A DNA stretch of 64,000 bases, taken from NCBI GenBank assembly GCA_038380795.1, contig CM076263.1:9724709-9788708 (forward strand). Reading direction: 5' to 3'. This stretch comes from Pyrocephalus nanus (taxonomy: Eukaryota > Chordata > Aves > Passeriformes > Tyrannidae). Positions 1 through 9,709 of the stretch are shown piece after piece (the stretch's first letter is position 1; each line of letters begins with the position of its first letter). A program made the translations under genes and the position numbers. The notes below the pieces were generated by a model that was given only the letters and a program-made list of their open reading frames with translations, was not told the origin of the DNA and searched no databases.

Positions 1-55
1 AGTGCATCTTTTATATTGAAGAATTCTAAAGGGCTTTATTTTTCAGTGGGCATAG
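1..55 (-). other. CCBE1: Start of the CCBE1 3' untranslated region
   Basis: The 55 bases after the TAG at 58-56 are the beginning of the 3'UTR; the rest lies to the left of the window. The segment is AT-rich and contains an AATAAA hexamer on the minus strand (35-40). Mammalian CCBE1 transcripts have 3'UTRs of kilobase scale, so the real end of the transcript is probably outside the window. Confidence 0.8.
35..40 (-). promoter_or_regulatory. Candidate polyadenylation hexamer AATAAA
   Basis: The plus-strand TTTATT at 35-40 reads AATAAA on the CCBE1 sense strand, only about 16 bases past the stop codon. If used it would give a very short 3'UTR. No downstream GU-rich element can be judged because the window ends. 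It may be a chance hexamer in AT-rich sequence. Confidence 0.3.
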
Positions 56-289
56 CTAAGGATGGTCTGTCTTCTGTATCCTGGAGTTTCTGGGTGCTGC
101 CCGTGGTTTGTAGTCTTCTCCAGATCCAATATCTACTGTGTCATGATAGTTTGTAAATTCCTGAGGTAATGGAAATTCCTCTGTTGATGAATGAGTCCTG
201 TGTCCAAACACTCTCTCTTGCAGCTCAGCGATGTCATTTCTGATGTCTGCCATCATCAGCAATAGGAAATCAAATGAACCTGGTGGGCC
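56..289 (-). CDS. CCBE1: CCBE1 last coding exon (exon 11): end of collagen block 2 and C-terminal tail
   Basis: On the minus strand the exon opens after ...TGACTGCAG at 290 with GGC CCA CCA GGT (Gly-Pro-Pro-Gly), which ends the last Gly-X-Y stretch. It continues [20 protein letters not shown], then [20 protein letters not shown] and a tail ending KTDHP, and stops at TAG (58-56). The hydrophobic SFDFLLLM followed by DIRNDI-ELQ and VFGHRTHSS is characteristic of the CCBE1 C-terminus; the last 25 or so residues are more divergent and acidic/basic, as expected for this tail. The exon is phase 0 at its 5' end and matches the phase-0 end of the exon at 1795-1830. CCBE1 is a secreted extracellular-matrix protein that helps ADAMTS3 process pro-VEGF-C; the collagen-like half is the part reported to stimulate that step. 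The 77 codons plus stop match the family length. Confidence 0.96.
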   Translation of the reverse strand, partial: GPPGSFDFLLLMMADIRNDIAELQERVFGHRTHSSTEEFPLPQEFTNYHDTVDIGSGEDYKPRAAPRNSRIQKTDHP

Positions 290-1794
290 CTGCAGTCACA
301 ATGCACGGTCATTAATAACAAACCACCTTGCTCTTGCAATTTTCAAACTGCTTGATAGAATTACTCTTGCAGGGGTAGTTCAGCAAAATATTTCTTCATA
401 TCAATCATCAAAAGTAATTGTCTGTTTTTTAACCAACTTGCGCAGGAAACAATTTTCAAAAGAAACAAATGTTTTTGCAGACAGAGCCTACTTTTATAAG
501 ATGCTCAGCCCTTTTGTCACTTAACAATTCCTTTGCTGTATCTGTTTCTTAAGAGTAGCCTGACACCTCATGGGAATAGATGACTTAAACCTTGATTCCC
601 CATCTTGTTTCTTATTAAACTGACAGAATTTACATTCTTGTAATGACTAAACAGTATATTTTTTAAAAGACTTCTTTTCTTTGGAAACTATCTTTTCAAT
701 ATGGTAATCTTGCTGCTGTCCATCACTTACTAAATATATTGATAATTACAATGCAGAGAGTATCTAATTTTAGCTGACTTCACACATTAAACTAAACTGT
801 TTAATACTGAGGGCACACTGATGGGCACACTCTTAAAAATCCACTCCACCTTTAAGAAAATATCATAAGAAGTAAATTCGTAGAACTGTAGAACAACCAT
901 CTGGTTCCAACCTCCCTGCCATGGGTTGCTCAAAGGTTGCTCAAAGCCCCATCCAACTTGGCCTTGAACACTTTCAGGGATGAGGCATTCGCAGATTCTC
1001 TGGGCTATCTGTGCCAGTGCGTCCCCACCTCACAGTAAAGAATTCTTTTCCAATATCCAATATAAACCTACTCTCTTTCACTTTGAAGCCATTCCTCCTT
1101 GTCCTGTCACTACAAGCTCTTGTAAGAAGTCCCTCTCCATTTTTTTTTGTAGGCACCTTCAGGTCCTGAAAGGCTGCAAATAGGTTGGCCCAAAGAGTTA
1201 TTTTTTCCAGGCTGAAAAATCCCAGTTTTGCTCAGCCTTTCCTTATAGCAGAGGTGTTCCATCCCTCTAATCAACTGGGTGGCCTCCTCTGGATTCACTC
1301 CAATAGGTCAATGTCCTTCCTGTGCTGGGGACCCCAGATATTTTTAAGCAATTTCACCTGAAAACAGATTGTCAATACTCATCCTTCTTCTGTTGACTGG
1401 CTCAAAGCTTATAGCTTCCCAAATTTCAGAGAGATGAGGGGCAGGATTTTAAATGGTGCCTGGGATCAAACTCCAAATAGGAGCTGAGGTTGAACTGGGC
1501 CAACTAGAACTCTGCATGGGATCTCATGCCTTCTGAGGATGTTCCAGCACCGTTGCAGAGCAGAGGGGTGCCTACTGCCTCCAGTCTCATACCCAAAGAG
1601 GGAAGAAGGTGTGCAGGCAAAAAAACTTGGATGAAAAGAGGTAATTACTTTGTTTCCAATAAAATTTTATGTGTATCTAAAGTATCTTTGCTCTTGACAC
1701 ACAAGGTTTTTTTTTTTTAAAAATTCCTGGCTGACCTGTTGTTAATAGTCAGCATCACTCTATTGTGTAAATTCCTCCTGTGAGAAATACTTAC
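290..1794 (-). other. CCBE1: CCBE1 intron 10
   Basis: A 1505-bp intron with a GTAAGT donor (1794-1789) and an acceptor ending TGACTGCAG (290). About a third of it is a CR1 fragment (865-1345). The remainder is AT-rich single-copy-looking sequence in which I recognise nothing else. Confidence 0.9.
865..1345 (-). mobile_element. CR1 LINE 3' fragment
   Basis: The plus strand carries the reverse complement of a typical avian CR1 3' region. Landmarks in order are TTCCAACCTCCCTGCCATGG, GCTCAAAGCCCCATCCAACT, CTTGAACACTTTCAGGGATG, CACAGTAAAGAATTCTTTTCC, CCTTGTCCTGTCACTACAAG, AGTCCCTCTCCA and GGTGGCCTCCTCTGGATTCA. The element therefore runs on the minus strand, the same direction as CCBE1. It is 5'-truncated, as most CR1 copies are, and has many substitutions and small indels, including a T-run at 1139-1148. 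It covers the reverse-transcriptase C-terminal end and 3' tail only and encodes nothing intact. Two plus-strand and two minus-strand short open frames over it are artefacts. Confidence 0.93.
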
Positions 1795-1830
1795 TGGTAT
1801 CCCCTTTGGTCCTGGTGCACCTCGCTCCCC
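1795..1830 (-). CDS. CCBE1: CCBE1 exon 10: 36-bp collagen exon
   Basis: Minus strand GATTACAG | GGG GAG CGA GGT GCA CCA GGA CCA AAG GGG ATA CCA | GTAAGT encodes GERGAPGPKGIP, four complete Gly-X-Y triplets, phase 0 at both ends. It joins the preceding exon (ends ...GRDGSK) and the last exon (starts GPPGSF) without breaking the triplet register. Mammalian CCBE1 has GERGAPGPRGSPGPPG at this point (recalled), so R to K and S to I are the visible changes. Too short to be found by open-frame length; it is supported by splice sites, frame and neighbours. Confidence 0.95.
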
Positions 1831-2372
1831 CTGTAATCAATAACATCATGGTTAGTTTGCTATGACCAAAGGAAACAAAAAAAACCCCCACTGTTTGCCT
1901 CTGCATCTCCTTTATTTAATGTCCCCAGATCAGGAATCATTAGCTGATGCTTGTTTGGAAAAAGAAAACAAAGTGAAGGAGGAATGAAAGGAAATTGCCA
2001 CTGATTCTAGTCAGAGCAGAGTGGAGCGCTTCTGATGTTTGTCCTGTGCAGCAACAAGCAAAGCAGTGAAGAGGAGAAATTCACAAAAGATCTATCTAAT
2101 GAGAAGGGCTAAAGCATCAATGCTTCTTCAGGGAAAAGCCTAAAGGTATGCAGGGAAAGGAAAGAAGGCTGCTTGACAGCCTGGCAGAACCATTTGCAAG
2201 ACTAGCAATGCCAAACACAAAATAGCAGAAGAGTGGGACAATAATTTTCTTCTTAGCAAAGGAAATGAGATGGTGAAAGGGTTTGTCTACAGATGTGCAG
2301 AGAGACTCTTTAGCAAGCCTTCACTTCGCATGCACATGTGTCCATCTTAAGGAAATTAGTACCTCTCCTCAC
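1831..2372 (-). other. CCBE1: CCBE1 intron 9
   Basis: A 542-bp intron with a GTGAGG donor (2372-2367) and a TTGATTACAG acceptor. I see no repeat or additional gene in it. Confidence 0.9.
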
Positions 2373-2408
2373 CTTGCTGCCATCTCTCCCTGGGGCTCCA
2401 GGTGGGCC
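2373..2408 (-). CDS. CCBE1: CCBE1 exon 9: 36-bp collagen exon
   Basis: Minus strand TTCTCTTGCAG | GGC CCA CCT GGA GCC CCA GGG AGA GAT GGC AGC AAG | GTGAGG encodes GPPGAPGRDGSK, four Gly-X-Y triplets in phase 0/0, identical to the mammalian sequence as I recall it. Together with exon 10 it forms a pair of 36-bp units, so skipping either would keep both frame and triplet register. The GRD and KGER charged positions lie in the second collagen block, which is implicated in VEGF-C activation. Confidence 0.96.
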
Positions 2409-2500
2409 CTGCAAGAGAAAAGAAAGTGTTCACAAGGACATGAGAAGTTGTGGAGCTAAGGCAAATTGTGCAGGGCTTGACAGGAGATAAGAATACTGAC
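2409..2500 (-). other. CCBE1: CCBE1 intron 8, very short
   Basis: A 92-bp intron between the 140-bp and 36-bp collagen exons. The donor is GTCAGT, weaker than the consensus because of C at +3; the acceptor TTTTCTCTTGCAG has a good pyrimidine tract. Introns this short are usually recognised by intron definition. Confidence 0.9.
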
Positions 2501-2640
2501 CACGGGGCCCCGTCTGCCCTGCTTAATATGTGATATGTCTGGAGATGGGCCCATAGGTCCCATGGATCCACGAGGGCCTGGCTGTCCAGGAGGTCCAGGT
2601 AACCCAGGAACTCCTTGACTCCCTTTCGGTCCTGGAGCCC
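2501..2640 (-). CDS. CCBE1: CCBE1 exon 8: collagen block 1 and the non-collagen interruption
   Basis: The exon follows GATTGCAG and starts with GG, completing a glycine codon whose first base is the last base of exon 7. It then reads [46 protein letters not shown] and is followed by a GTCAGT donor. The triplet run is broken by PDISHIKQ and resumes at GRRGPV, which separates the two collagen blocks exactly as in mammalian CCBE1. The 140 bp correspond to 46 codons plus 2 bases. The motif [15 protein letters not shown] is diagnostic for this protein. Visible differences from recalled mammalian sequence are conservative (for example I for L in PDISH). Confidence 0.97.
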
Positions 2641-3790
2641 CTGCAATCAATGACAAAGGTTATCTGTCAGGGAAAGCCTTCAGGAACACTTCACCAGTGC
2701 AAACAGTGAGGAATGACCATTTTCTGAATGACCCAATTGATTGGTTACCCGAACACATCCAAATCCATAACAATATAACCAACACATCTGCATCTGCACA
2801 TCAGCAGCCCTCTGAGGCAACACTACACCTTGTCACAGTAGCTACAAGAGATGATCAGTTAAACAATTCAATGCTGTGTATACAAAGAATCCAAGTCTGA
2901 CACTGCCAGATGGTTAGGGACACAGACTGGGAACTAAAAGAGAAGCAAAAATGCCTCATTTTCCCACAAGGAAGAACAGGGCACATTTGACAAATATCTG
3001 ATAAAAAGAAAGCCTCAGAAAACTCATGGGAATTTTGTATTGATGGGGTCTACATGACTGGCACAAGCAAGCCCTTTCCAGTGGGGGGCTGCACCTCTCT
3101 TTTGCCCAGCACAGTAGCCAATGTGTTAGGGGCAAAAAGGTCTCTGTCCTTCCATTTTGTTTTATGCGCTTTTCAGTTTCTGGTGGTTCAGCAGAGCATG
3201 ATAGTTTTTAGGAAGCATACAGGCAACAAATGTGTATGTAGCTCAAGAGAAATTCTATGAAACGAAAACCAGAAATCAGACACCTGAAATAACATTTGCA
3301 CAAAATAAAGACCATTGAAGTGTCACTAGCTGAAACACTTTATGATTAGAGGGAAAAGCACTTTTCTTTGTATTGAGGGCACATGAAAGACGCAGAGAAT
3401 GAAAGGCAGAGAGTAAAAAGAGTTCAGCAGGACAGAATATGTACGGTTAGAATTTTCAAAAGGAGACAATCCAGGTTCAGTGATGACTCTCTGGAATTCT
3501 TCCTGCCCAGACAGCAGAGGAAGTGATTTTAGGGGGAGCAGAGTTCTACAGCACCTCGGACAGCTCATTCATGGCAAAAACTGGTGGGTGGAAGACCTGA
3601 AGGGTCAGGCCTACCTTGGAGGAATTGCAAGGCAATGCACTGTATGTACCCCTCAGAGTCTGATGCAGAACCTCTAACCACACTGTCCTTGCACTTACGA
3701 TATATTGGAGACTGAAGATACTCATCTTCCAAGACAATGAGATAAGGACTCAAAAACCAAAGCAAGACTGCAAAAGGGGGTATAAACACA

Positions 3791-3827
3791 GGGGTGGGGG
3801 GTGTGGGGGAGGGAGTGAAGGGAGGGG
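3791..3827 (+). repeat. G-rich tract with quadruplex potential
   Basis: The 37 bases contain G-runs of 4, 6, 5, 3, 3 and 4 separated by loops of one to five bases, which satisfies the usual four-run quadruplex pattern on the plus strand. On the CCBE1 sense strand the same stretch is C-rich. It lies in intron 7 about 830 bp downstream of exon 7. Confidence 0.7.
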
Positions 3828-4447
3828 ATGGTTTAATAGGGGATAAGATCCTTGTAAGGAATATATGCTAGTTCTCTGTAACAATCATTCTGAAATCCAG
3901 CACAATGATGAAATTCCTTGGATTCATTGCTAACCCAAAATTAGATTTCCAAAATTTTTAGTACAGTTGGCTGCTGGTTGCAAGGTGTCTGGTTTAAGTT
4001 AGAGCTTTAGGAACCCTCTATTTTTCACATTGTTTCAATCTATACCTTAGCAAAGAAGGTGTGAGTAGAGTTATACTTTTCCTTTCAGATTCCTTTGAAT
4101 CTGAATACAACACAAAACCAATAGATGAATCCTTGCAGAACCAGATGAGGGAAAAATAAAACAGTTGGCACAAACCCCCACAAACTGAAAGCATATTTTC
4201 TGCTCTACTATTGACAGTGAGCTAAAGCAATAGATATTCCTGAAATGAAATAGTGTTTTAAGGCAGGGTTAAAATACAGGAAATGACAACTGAAGCAGGT
4301 GAGATGTCCCAGTGAGAGGGAGAAATTTAACACATATGGGACAAACACAGCTTGGATGTCAAGAAACACATGGAGACACAGTGGATGATGTTAGTTGGCA
4401 GAGGCTGACCATAACAACCAGAAAGATTTTCTTTTCAAATTTAGCAC

Positions 4448-4513
4448 AAATGCAAATATAATAGTATCAATTAAAATGTAAAAATGCAAATATAATAGTA
4501 TCAATCAAAATGT
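4448..4513. repeat. 34-bp tandem duplication
   Basis: Two adjacent copies of an AT-rich unit built on ATGCAAATATAATAGTATCA then ATNAAAATGT, period 34. They differ at one base in the shared core (TCAATT versus TCAATC). Each copy contains ATGCAAAT, an octamer motif. It sits about 95 bp from the exon 7 donor. Confidence 0.9.
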
Positions 4514-4609
4514 GAGACACATCAAGTCCTATCACACTGAAAGACTCAAGATTATTATTTTTATTCTTAGCACTATTGAATGTTTCTATCCCTCTGGTCT
4601 ATATCTTAC

Positions 4610-4730
4610 CTGGAGGGCCTTGTTGGCCAGGCTGTCCTGGGGGGCCAGGGATATATGCATTAGATGCAAGCACTTTTTCACCAGTGATTTGCTTGCTAAG
4701 ATCAGCAGCATTATTTGGTAGCAAAGCAAC
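4610..4730 (-). CDS. CCBE1: CCBE1 exon 7: linker and start of collagen block 1
   Basis: Minus strand GGTTTTGGCAG | GTT GCT TTG CTA CCA AAT AAT ... encodes [27 protein letters not shown], then [13 protein letters not shown] plus one base (G) of the next glycine, followed by GTAAGA. The LLPNNAADL and VLASN pieces match the mammalian protein between the CxxC segment and the collagen repeats (recalled as [30 protein letters not shown] in shorter parts), with substitutions at several positions. The 121 bp are phase 0 at the start and phase 1 at the end, which fits the 2-base start of exon 8. The first residues continue the possible helix of exon 6. Confidence 0.96.
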
Positions 4731-7700
4731 CTGCCAAAACCAAAAATCACTGTAAGACCTTCATTGTTCAGCTGGATAAATTCCATTCTTAGTTAAGCTT
4801 TCATGAGAACAAACAGCCTATCTAAATATTTCATTAAAATGTAAAATGTTTAATCATATCTGTCATTGAAATCATTGGAAAAAAAAAGAAAAGTTACTTT
4901 GTGAGTCTGTTCACTTTTCAAGTCACTATGGAAACACTGCAAGCCAATCCAATGGAGGACTGGAGAAATTCTGGTGAGATACAGCAACAAGTTCTGAAAA
5001 ACCTAAGTCTCAAAACTGCTTGGATCTTCTCAGGAAGTCTTTTTTTCCTTATTTGAAGTTTCCTTTATTCATTTACTGTCCCTTTCTCGGGGCAACATTT
5101 GCTCAGATTTTTAAGTTCTCACTTGCTGCACAAGCCATGGACTTTCCATTGGTTTCAGTGAGAACCCAAAATCTTTAATGGATCCGGCCCTGTAACCATA
5201 CTATTTAACCCAGCAGATGTCTGGATCTGCTCTGCATACAGAAACAAAAAAAAGTAAGTGAGAATATAAGAAAAATTGCACATTATAGTTTAAAGTGTCA
5301 TTATCCATTACATGTGTAGTTATCCATGAAACATTCATCTGTCCAGATTGAACATATTTAATAATTAAATATATTTAGAAAAATATACAAATGTGTAGTC
5401 TCTCCAGAAGCAGCTGAAGGGAGACAACAAGCCAGGAGGCTGGTCTGCAAGGAGGAAAGAAGTTTATTAGTGGTGAGCAGCTGCATGTAGACTTGGGGAT
5501 TGTGCTCTGCCAAATGGAACTGAAGAGCTATTTCAGCAACACCAGAACAGACCTGTCTCCGGGTGAGCTTTGTTGTTCCTTGAAGGAATTTGGCTCACTG
5601 GATAATCTGATGCTGAATTCTGCAATATTTGCCTGGGAGAGCTGCATTAAATAAAATACATGATGACTCCTACTATCTGACAATGCTTTTCATCAGCTAT
5701 TTGGAATTCCCTGAACTGGGCTGTTCTCAAGACTCCTACTTGTTTCTGTAATTATTCGATATACATTCTCCTGTCATTACTGCAAACCTAATATTTGTAA
5801 TACACAACCCTCCCACCCCCCAATGCTATGCACTTTCAGTACCTACCTATAACTGGGCAAATTTCCTTTGGCAAACAAGTTATTACCTACAGAATGCAAT
5901 TTAAGAGTAGCCAGTGCTGATTGCAGTTTGGGATTGGATGCACAAAACAGTTCAGAAGCAAAAAAGTCAGGAAAAAAAAAGTAGCCTGAAATGCTGATGC
6001 TTCTGGTGGCATTTCCAAAACACAAGTTTGATTATTGAGGCTGGAATTCAAAATGCAATGACAGGAATATTAGGATTAATTAGCCATTTGTTACTTAGGT
6101 TTTGGAAAGCACTGCAGTTCCAAAGACATGATGACTGCACTATAGGCAAATTAAGTGTCATGATGTAAGTCCTATAAGAATTTGCTAGATTCACTCCATC
6201 CCCACAGAAATCAGTGGTTGGATCAGGTCAACACTTCACAGTGAGATCAACAGTTCCCACAGAGTGTTTCTTAAACGCTCACTCATATGAATCAGCTCAC
6301 ATAGAAAATGGGTATCCAGCACATCTATTGCTCTGGGGTGAGCTGTCATCTTTGGCTTTCCAGAGAAAAAACTGTTTACAAGTGACCCTGCAGCTTTCTC
6401 AACCAACACCCCAGACGTTGCAGCACAGACCAGCGTGAGGGGCTACTGAAGATAAAGGGCTACTCCTTGGCTCACAGCGTTCTATAGCTGGGGATGAAAA
6501 AGAAGATGCAGTAGTTGGGGGCTGACAGAGACACACTGGTAAGGGACCAGTATGGGAAACTCCAGTGGCTGGCTCTGGTCAGCAAAGTTTTGTGTACTAG
6601 AGGTGTGTCCACTCCGTCAGAGAAGGTTCCTGGCTGGATACAAATGGAAGGGCTGCAAGGACCATCGTGCTGCAAAACTTTCACTACATGACACAAATCA
6701 ACCAAGGGTTCTGCTGTGCCAGTGCTGACATGCCAAAACTGGGACACAAAGATAAATCTTGTGGCCACCTGAGAGCATTATATTTTTCAGGCAGTTTTTG
6801 GGAGAACATTTTCAGCAAGTGTTTTTCCTTAGGGGTAGCCACTGTTGGGTGACAGATAAATTCAAGTCCTCTTCTGAGCTGATGTGTATATTTCTCAACA
6901 GATCTTGCTCTGGGGATCTATCCCAGTAGATAAATAGATGTCACTTAGCACGTAGACTCTGCCATGAATACTCTCCACGTTATATTGCATATAGGCAGGC
7001 TGGAGTAAAAAGGTGCATGTAGTGGTGAAGACTCATCAGGAAGAGGATTTGGAAGTGTATTCTTTTCTGTTGCTTAAATAGTGACTTGTTTCTGCCAGCA
7101 AGCCTGTTGTAACAACTGAGTATGTAAAAAACCCAATCACATAGCTGCTGTGAAAGCATCTACACATGCTTCCCCACTGAGTCAGCTGGACTTGAGGCAT
7201 ACACAAGGAGTGCCAAAATACCCAGGCTCTGGTCTAGCTCACTACTCTTTGATATCTTCTGGACAGAAAATGGTTGTTAAATGCACCAGAGCCAAACCAT
7301 GTGTTTTTGATGTTGACTCACATCCTCTTAGGGATTGGCTATACTCACTAGCCTAATTTGTTTCACCTTTTAACTGAACCAGGATCCTGGTCCAGGATGA
7401 CCTTGGCTTTCTCCATCAACAGCTCCAAATCTGAATGGCCCTTGGCAAATAATTTTTTTGTTCCGTGTGCATGCAAATATTAGCGAGGGTAAATTTTAAA
7501 GAAAGACTGTTCTAGAAACAAGACTCCCATATGCTGTTTTGCACTCTGCATCTGGAGTTTTGGGTAGTTTCTAGGGAATCTGTGGTTGAGACAAATTTTG
7601 ACAGTGCTTGTCAGGAGTGATATGGGACATGGCTTTCTAATTAAGATGTTTAAACACATCTGTTCAATAGAATCCAGCTTACTTGATTTTTAAAAAATAT

Positions 7701-9602
7701 TGTTGGCTGTCTGTCAACATGTCAGATATCTTTCTCCCAGTTTTCCATCTTTCCACTCTCCTTCCTTCCACAAGGTTTGAGATCAATGTAGGATTGCCCA
7801 CAGATCTCTAGCATATCAGGACAGAGCATCTCACAGGCTTTTCTACTAACCATAATTTTGAATAAAGTTCATCAAATCTGAAAGCCTTAACCACAAGACT
7901 GAAGACTCATTCCATAAACTGTCTCCTTGGCAGACAGAAATGACTTTTTCTGTGCAAAACAGAATAGCTTCAACCACAGATATTGAGAGACATCCTCCCC
8001 AGAAGAACTTGACCGTGGGGAGCAGCGGGTGAAACACAAGGGTTGATGTCTCCCTGGGTAGACAACTAATATTGGTACAGATCACCTCTCAGCATGGACA
8101 AAAGGTCTCCTCTCTATGCAGTAAAATTGCTGAGGGTATTGGGGACCTTCTTCCAGCTCTGTCTGTGTGTGGCACAACCCATTGAGGTCCCTCTGAGGAT
8201 GCCAAATAGATCAAGTCTCAGTAGGAAGATACTGGGGGAAAAATTAAGCTACATGCAATGACAGGACAACTATAAAGTAAGACTGAGCTGCTTAGTTTGG
8301 CCTCAACTACTGTACAAGTGACCACAGTGACAGGTATCGATGGCCTGAACACAGGCATCTAACATTTTGAACTCAGGCATCTAACTGGAAGTCAGACACA
8401 GAAAACTTTCCATTAATTCAATCAGTCAGTTCTTGCAGCAAACAACATGACCAGCAGTGTGACCCCAGATCCCTCCTGGGAGGTCAGTGTGAGTCTGTTC
8501 AGCATCACAGAGAGTGGCTGGAGAAACAGCCATGCAAAAAGCATGGATCCTTTTTTAACCTCTGTGCTACCATTTGTTTGAGAAACAGACTTTCCATCAC
8601 ACATGAAGTTCTGTCACTTCCACATTTGTCTTCATGCTGATCCAGAAGGAAAACATGACATTTTGAGATTTTTGAGATAAAGATTATCTCTAACCTCAGT
8701 GAATTTCATTTTGGTGAAGCAGATTTCTTTCTTCCTAAAATCGGAGGAATAACATTAAATGCAGCAAGGGAATACACCAAATTGTGTTTTGACACAGTGA
8801 AATGAAATGAGTACCTTGGGTGAAATAATTACAGCCTGTCAGCATGAATTGCTGAGAATATTCCTGCAGAACATTTCAATTTGAAGGAACCTGAATGTTC
8901 AAAGGAGATGTCACCAGAAAAGGCATTACACCTGCATCCCTGCACTTGGCTCTCCAGATCTGAGGCTGGATCCTTGGGTATTTCAGTCTTAACTCAAATG
9001 CAAAAGCAGGCTACATATACGAGCAGTTAAAGGCCAGGGGAAGTTTCTAAATGCATTGTTCTCTACTTGTAAGAAGACAAGTGAAAACAAAAAAGGTTTG
9101 GGACTGACAGCTTTTCCTTTTTTAAAGGAAGAGTGATGTTTCAAGCTAGTGATGTTTCTGTTGAGCCCCACACCTAAGAAAGCAAGAATCCTGTATCAGC
9201 ACCCCATTAATGCAAAATCATGTTCCTACATCTACAGAATGTCTTGCACTTGCTGATTCTGAAGGTGGATCAAGTCCAAAATCCCGTGCATCCAGAGTGA
9301 ATGAAAAGCTTAGGCCAGCACAGATTGCCAAGAAACCTGGGCTCAGCCTGGGATGGGTGTTTGCCAGACTGTTTTACCACAAGCTTGGTAACACAGATCT
9401 ATGAACTTGGGTTGAATATGCTTACAATCCATACAGAACTGTAAGGAAGAGATGCCGTTCTTACATGATTTTGAAATATATTGCCATCCTCTTTATGGGT
9501 ACAAGGATCACATTCCAGTGACAGCTCCAAACACTAAAATTTGATCTCAGTTGCTGTAAAACATGCAAGTCTGGTAAAGACATGGCTGATCAGTGTTCAT
9601 AC
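4731..9602 (-). other. CCBE1: CCBE1 intron 6
   Basis: A 4.87-kb intron with a GTATGA donor (9602-9597) and a TTTTGGCAG acceptor. AT-rich; contains the 22-bp tandem duplication at 8347-8390. The stretch 5394-5660 reads like an unrecognised degraded element, but I could not assign it. No additional exon is evident. Confidence 0.88.
8347..8390. repeat. 22-bp imperfect tandem duplication
   Basis: The unit GAACACAGGCATCTAAC plus ATTTT is followed at once by GAACTCAGGCATCTAAC, period 22, with one mismatch in the 17-base core. Simple local duplication within intron 6. Confidence 0.85.
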
Positions 9603-9709
9603 CTTTTGCTTCAGCTGTAAAACCGTCTGCTTTATTTGATGAAATTCCTTACAAGAGGCACAGCATGTCCCCGGCTTCGCCACATTTTCAGATTTCTCTG
9701 GAAGTCCAG
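9603..9709 (-). CDS. CCBE1: CCBE1 exon 6: CxxC segment and short helix
   Basis: Minus strand CTGCTTTCTTTCAG | CT GGA CTT CCA GAG AAA ... AAG CAA AAG | GTATGA. The first two bases complete an alanine codon begun by the last base of exon 5. The product reads [20 protein letters not shown] then [15 protein letters not shown]. The CCxxC cysteines and the K-rich heptad-like helix ([12 protein letters not shown]) before the collagen domain agree with the family; such a helix could help nucleate trimers. Relative to the mammalian protein as I recall it, the linker just upstream is three residues shorter and lacks the NDT sequon. 107 bp, phase 1 in, phase 0 out. Confidence 0.95.

Larger units (their letters stand above)
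2641..4609 (-). other. CCBE1: CCBE1 intron 7
   Basis: A 1969-bp intron with a GTAAGA donor and a TTGATTGCAG acceptor. It contains a G-rich tract on the plus strand (3791-3827) and a 34-bp tandem duplication (4448-4513). Otherwise unremarkable. Confidence 0.9.

Noticed and set aside
2356..2646. 96-codon minus-strand frame overlapping exons 8 and 9.
   Set aside because: It is an out-of-frame shadow of the real collagen exons and runs through the 92-bp intron.
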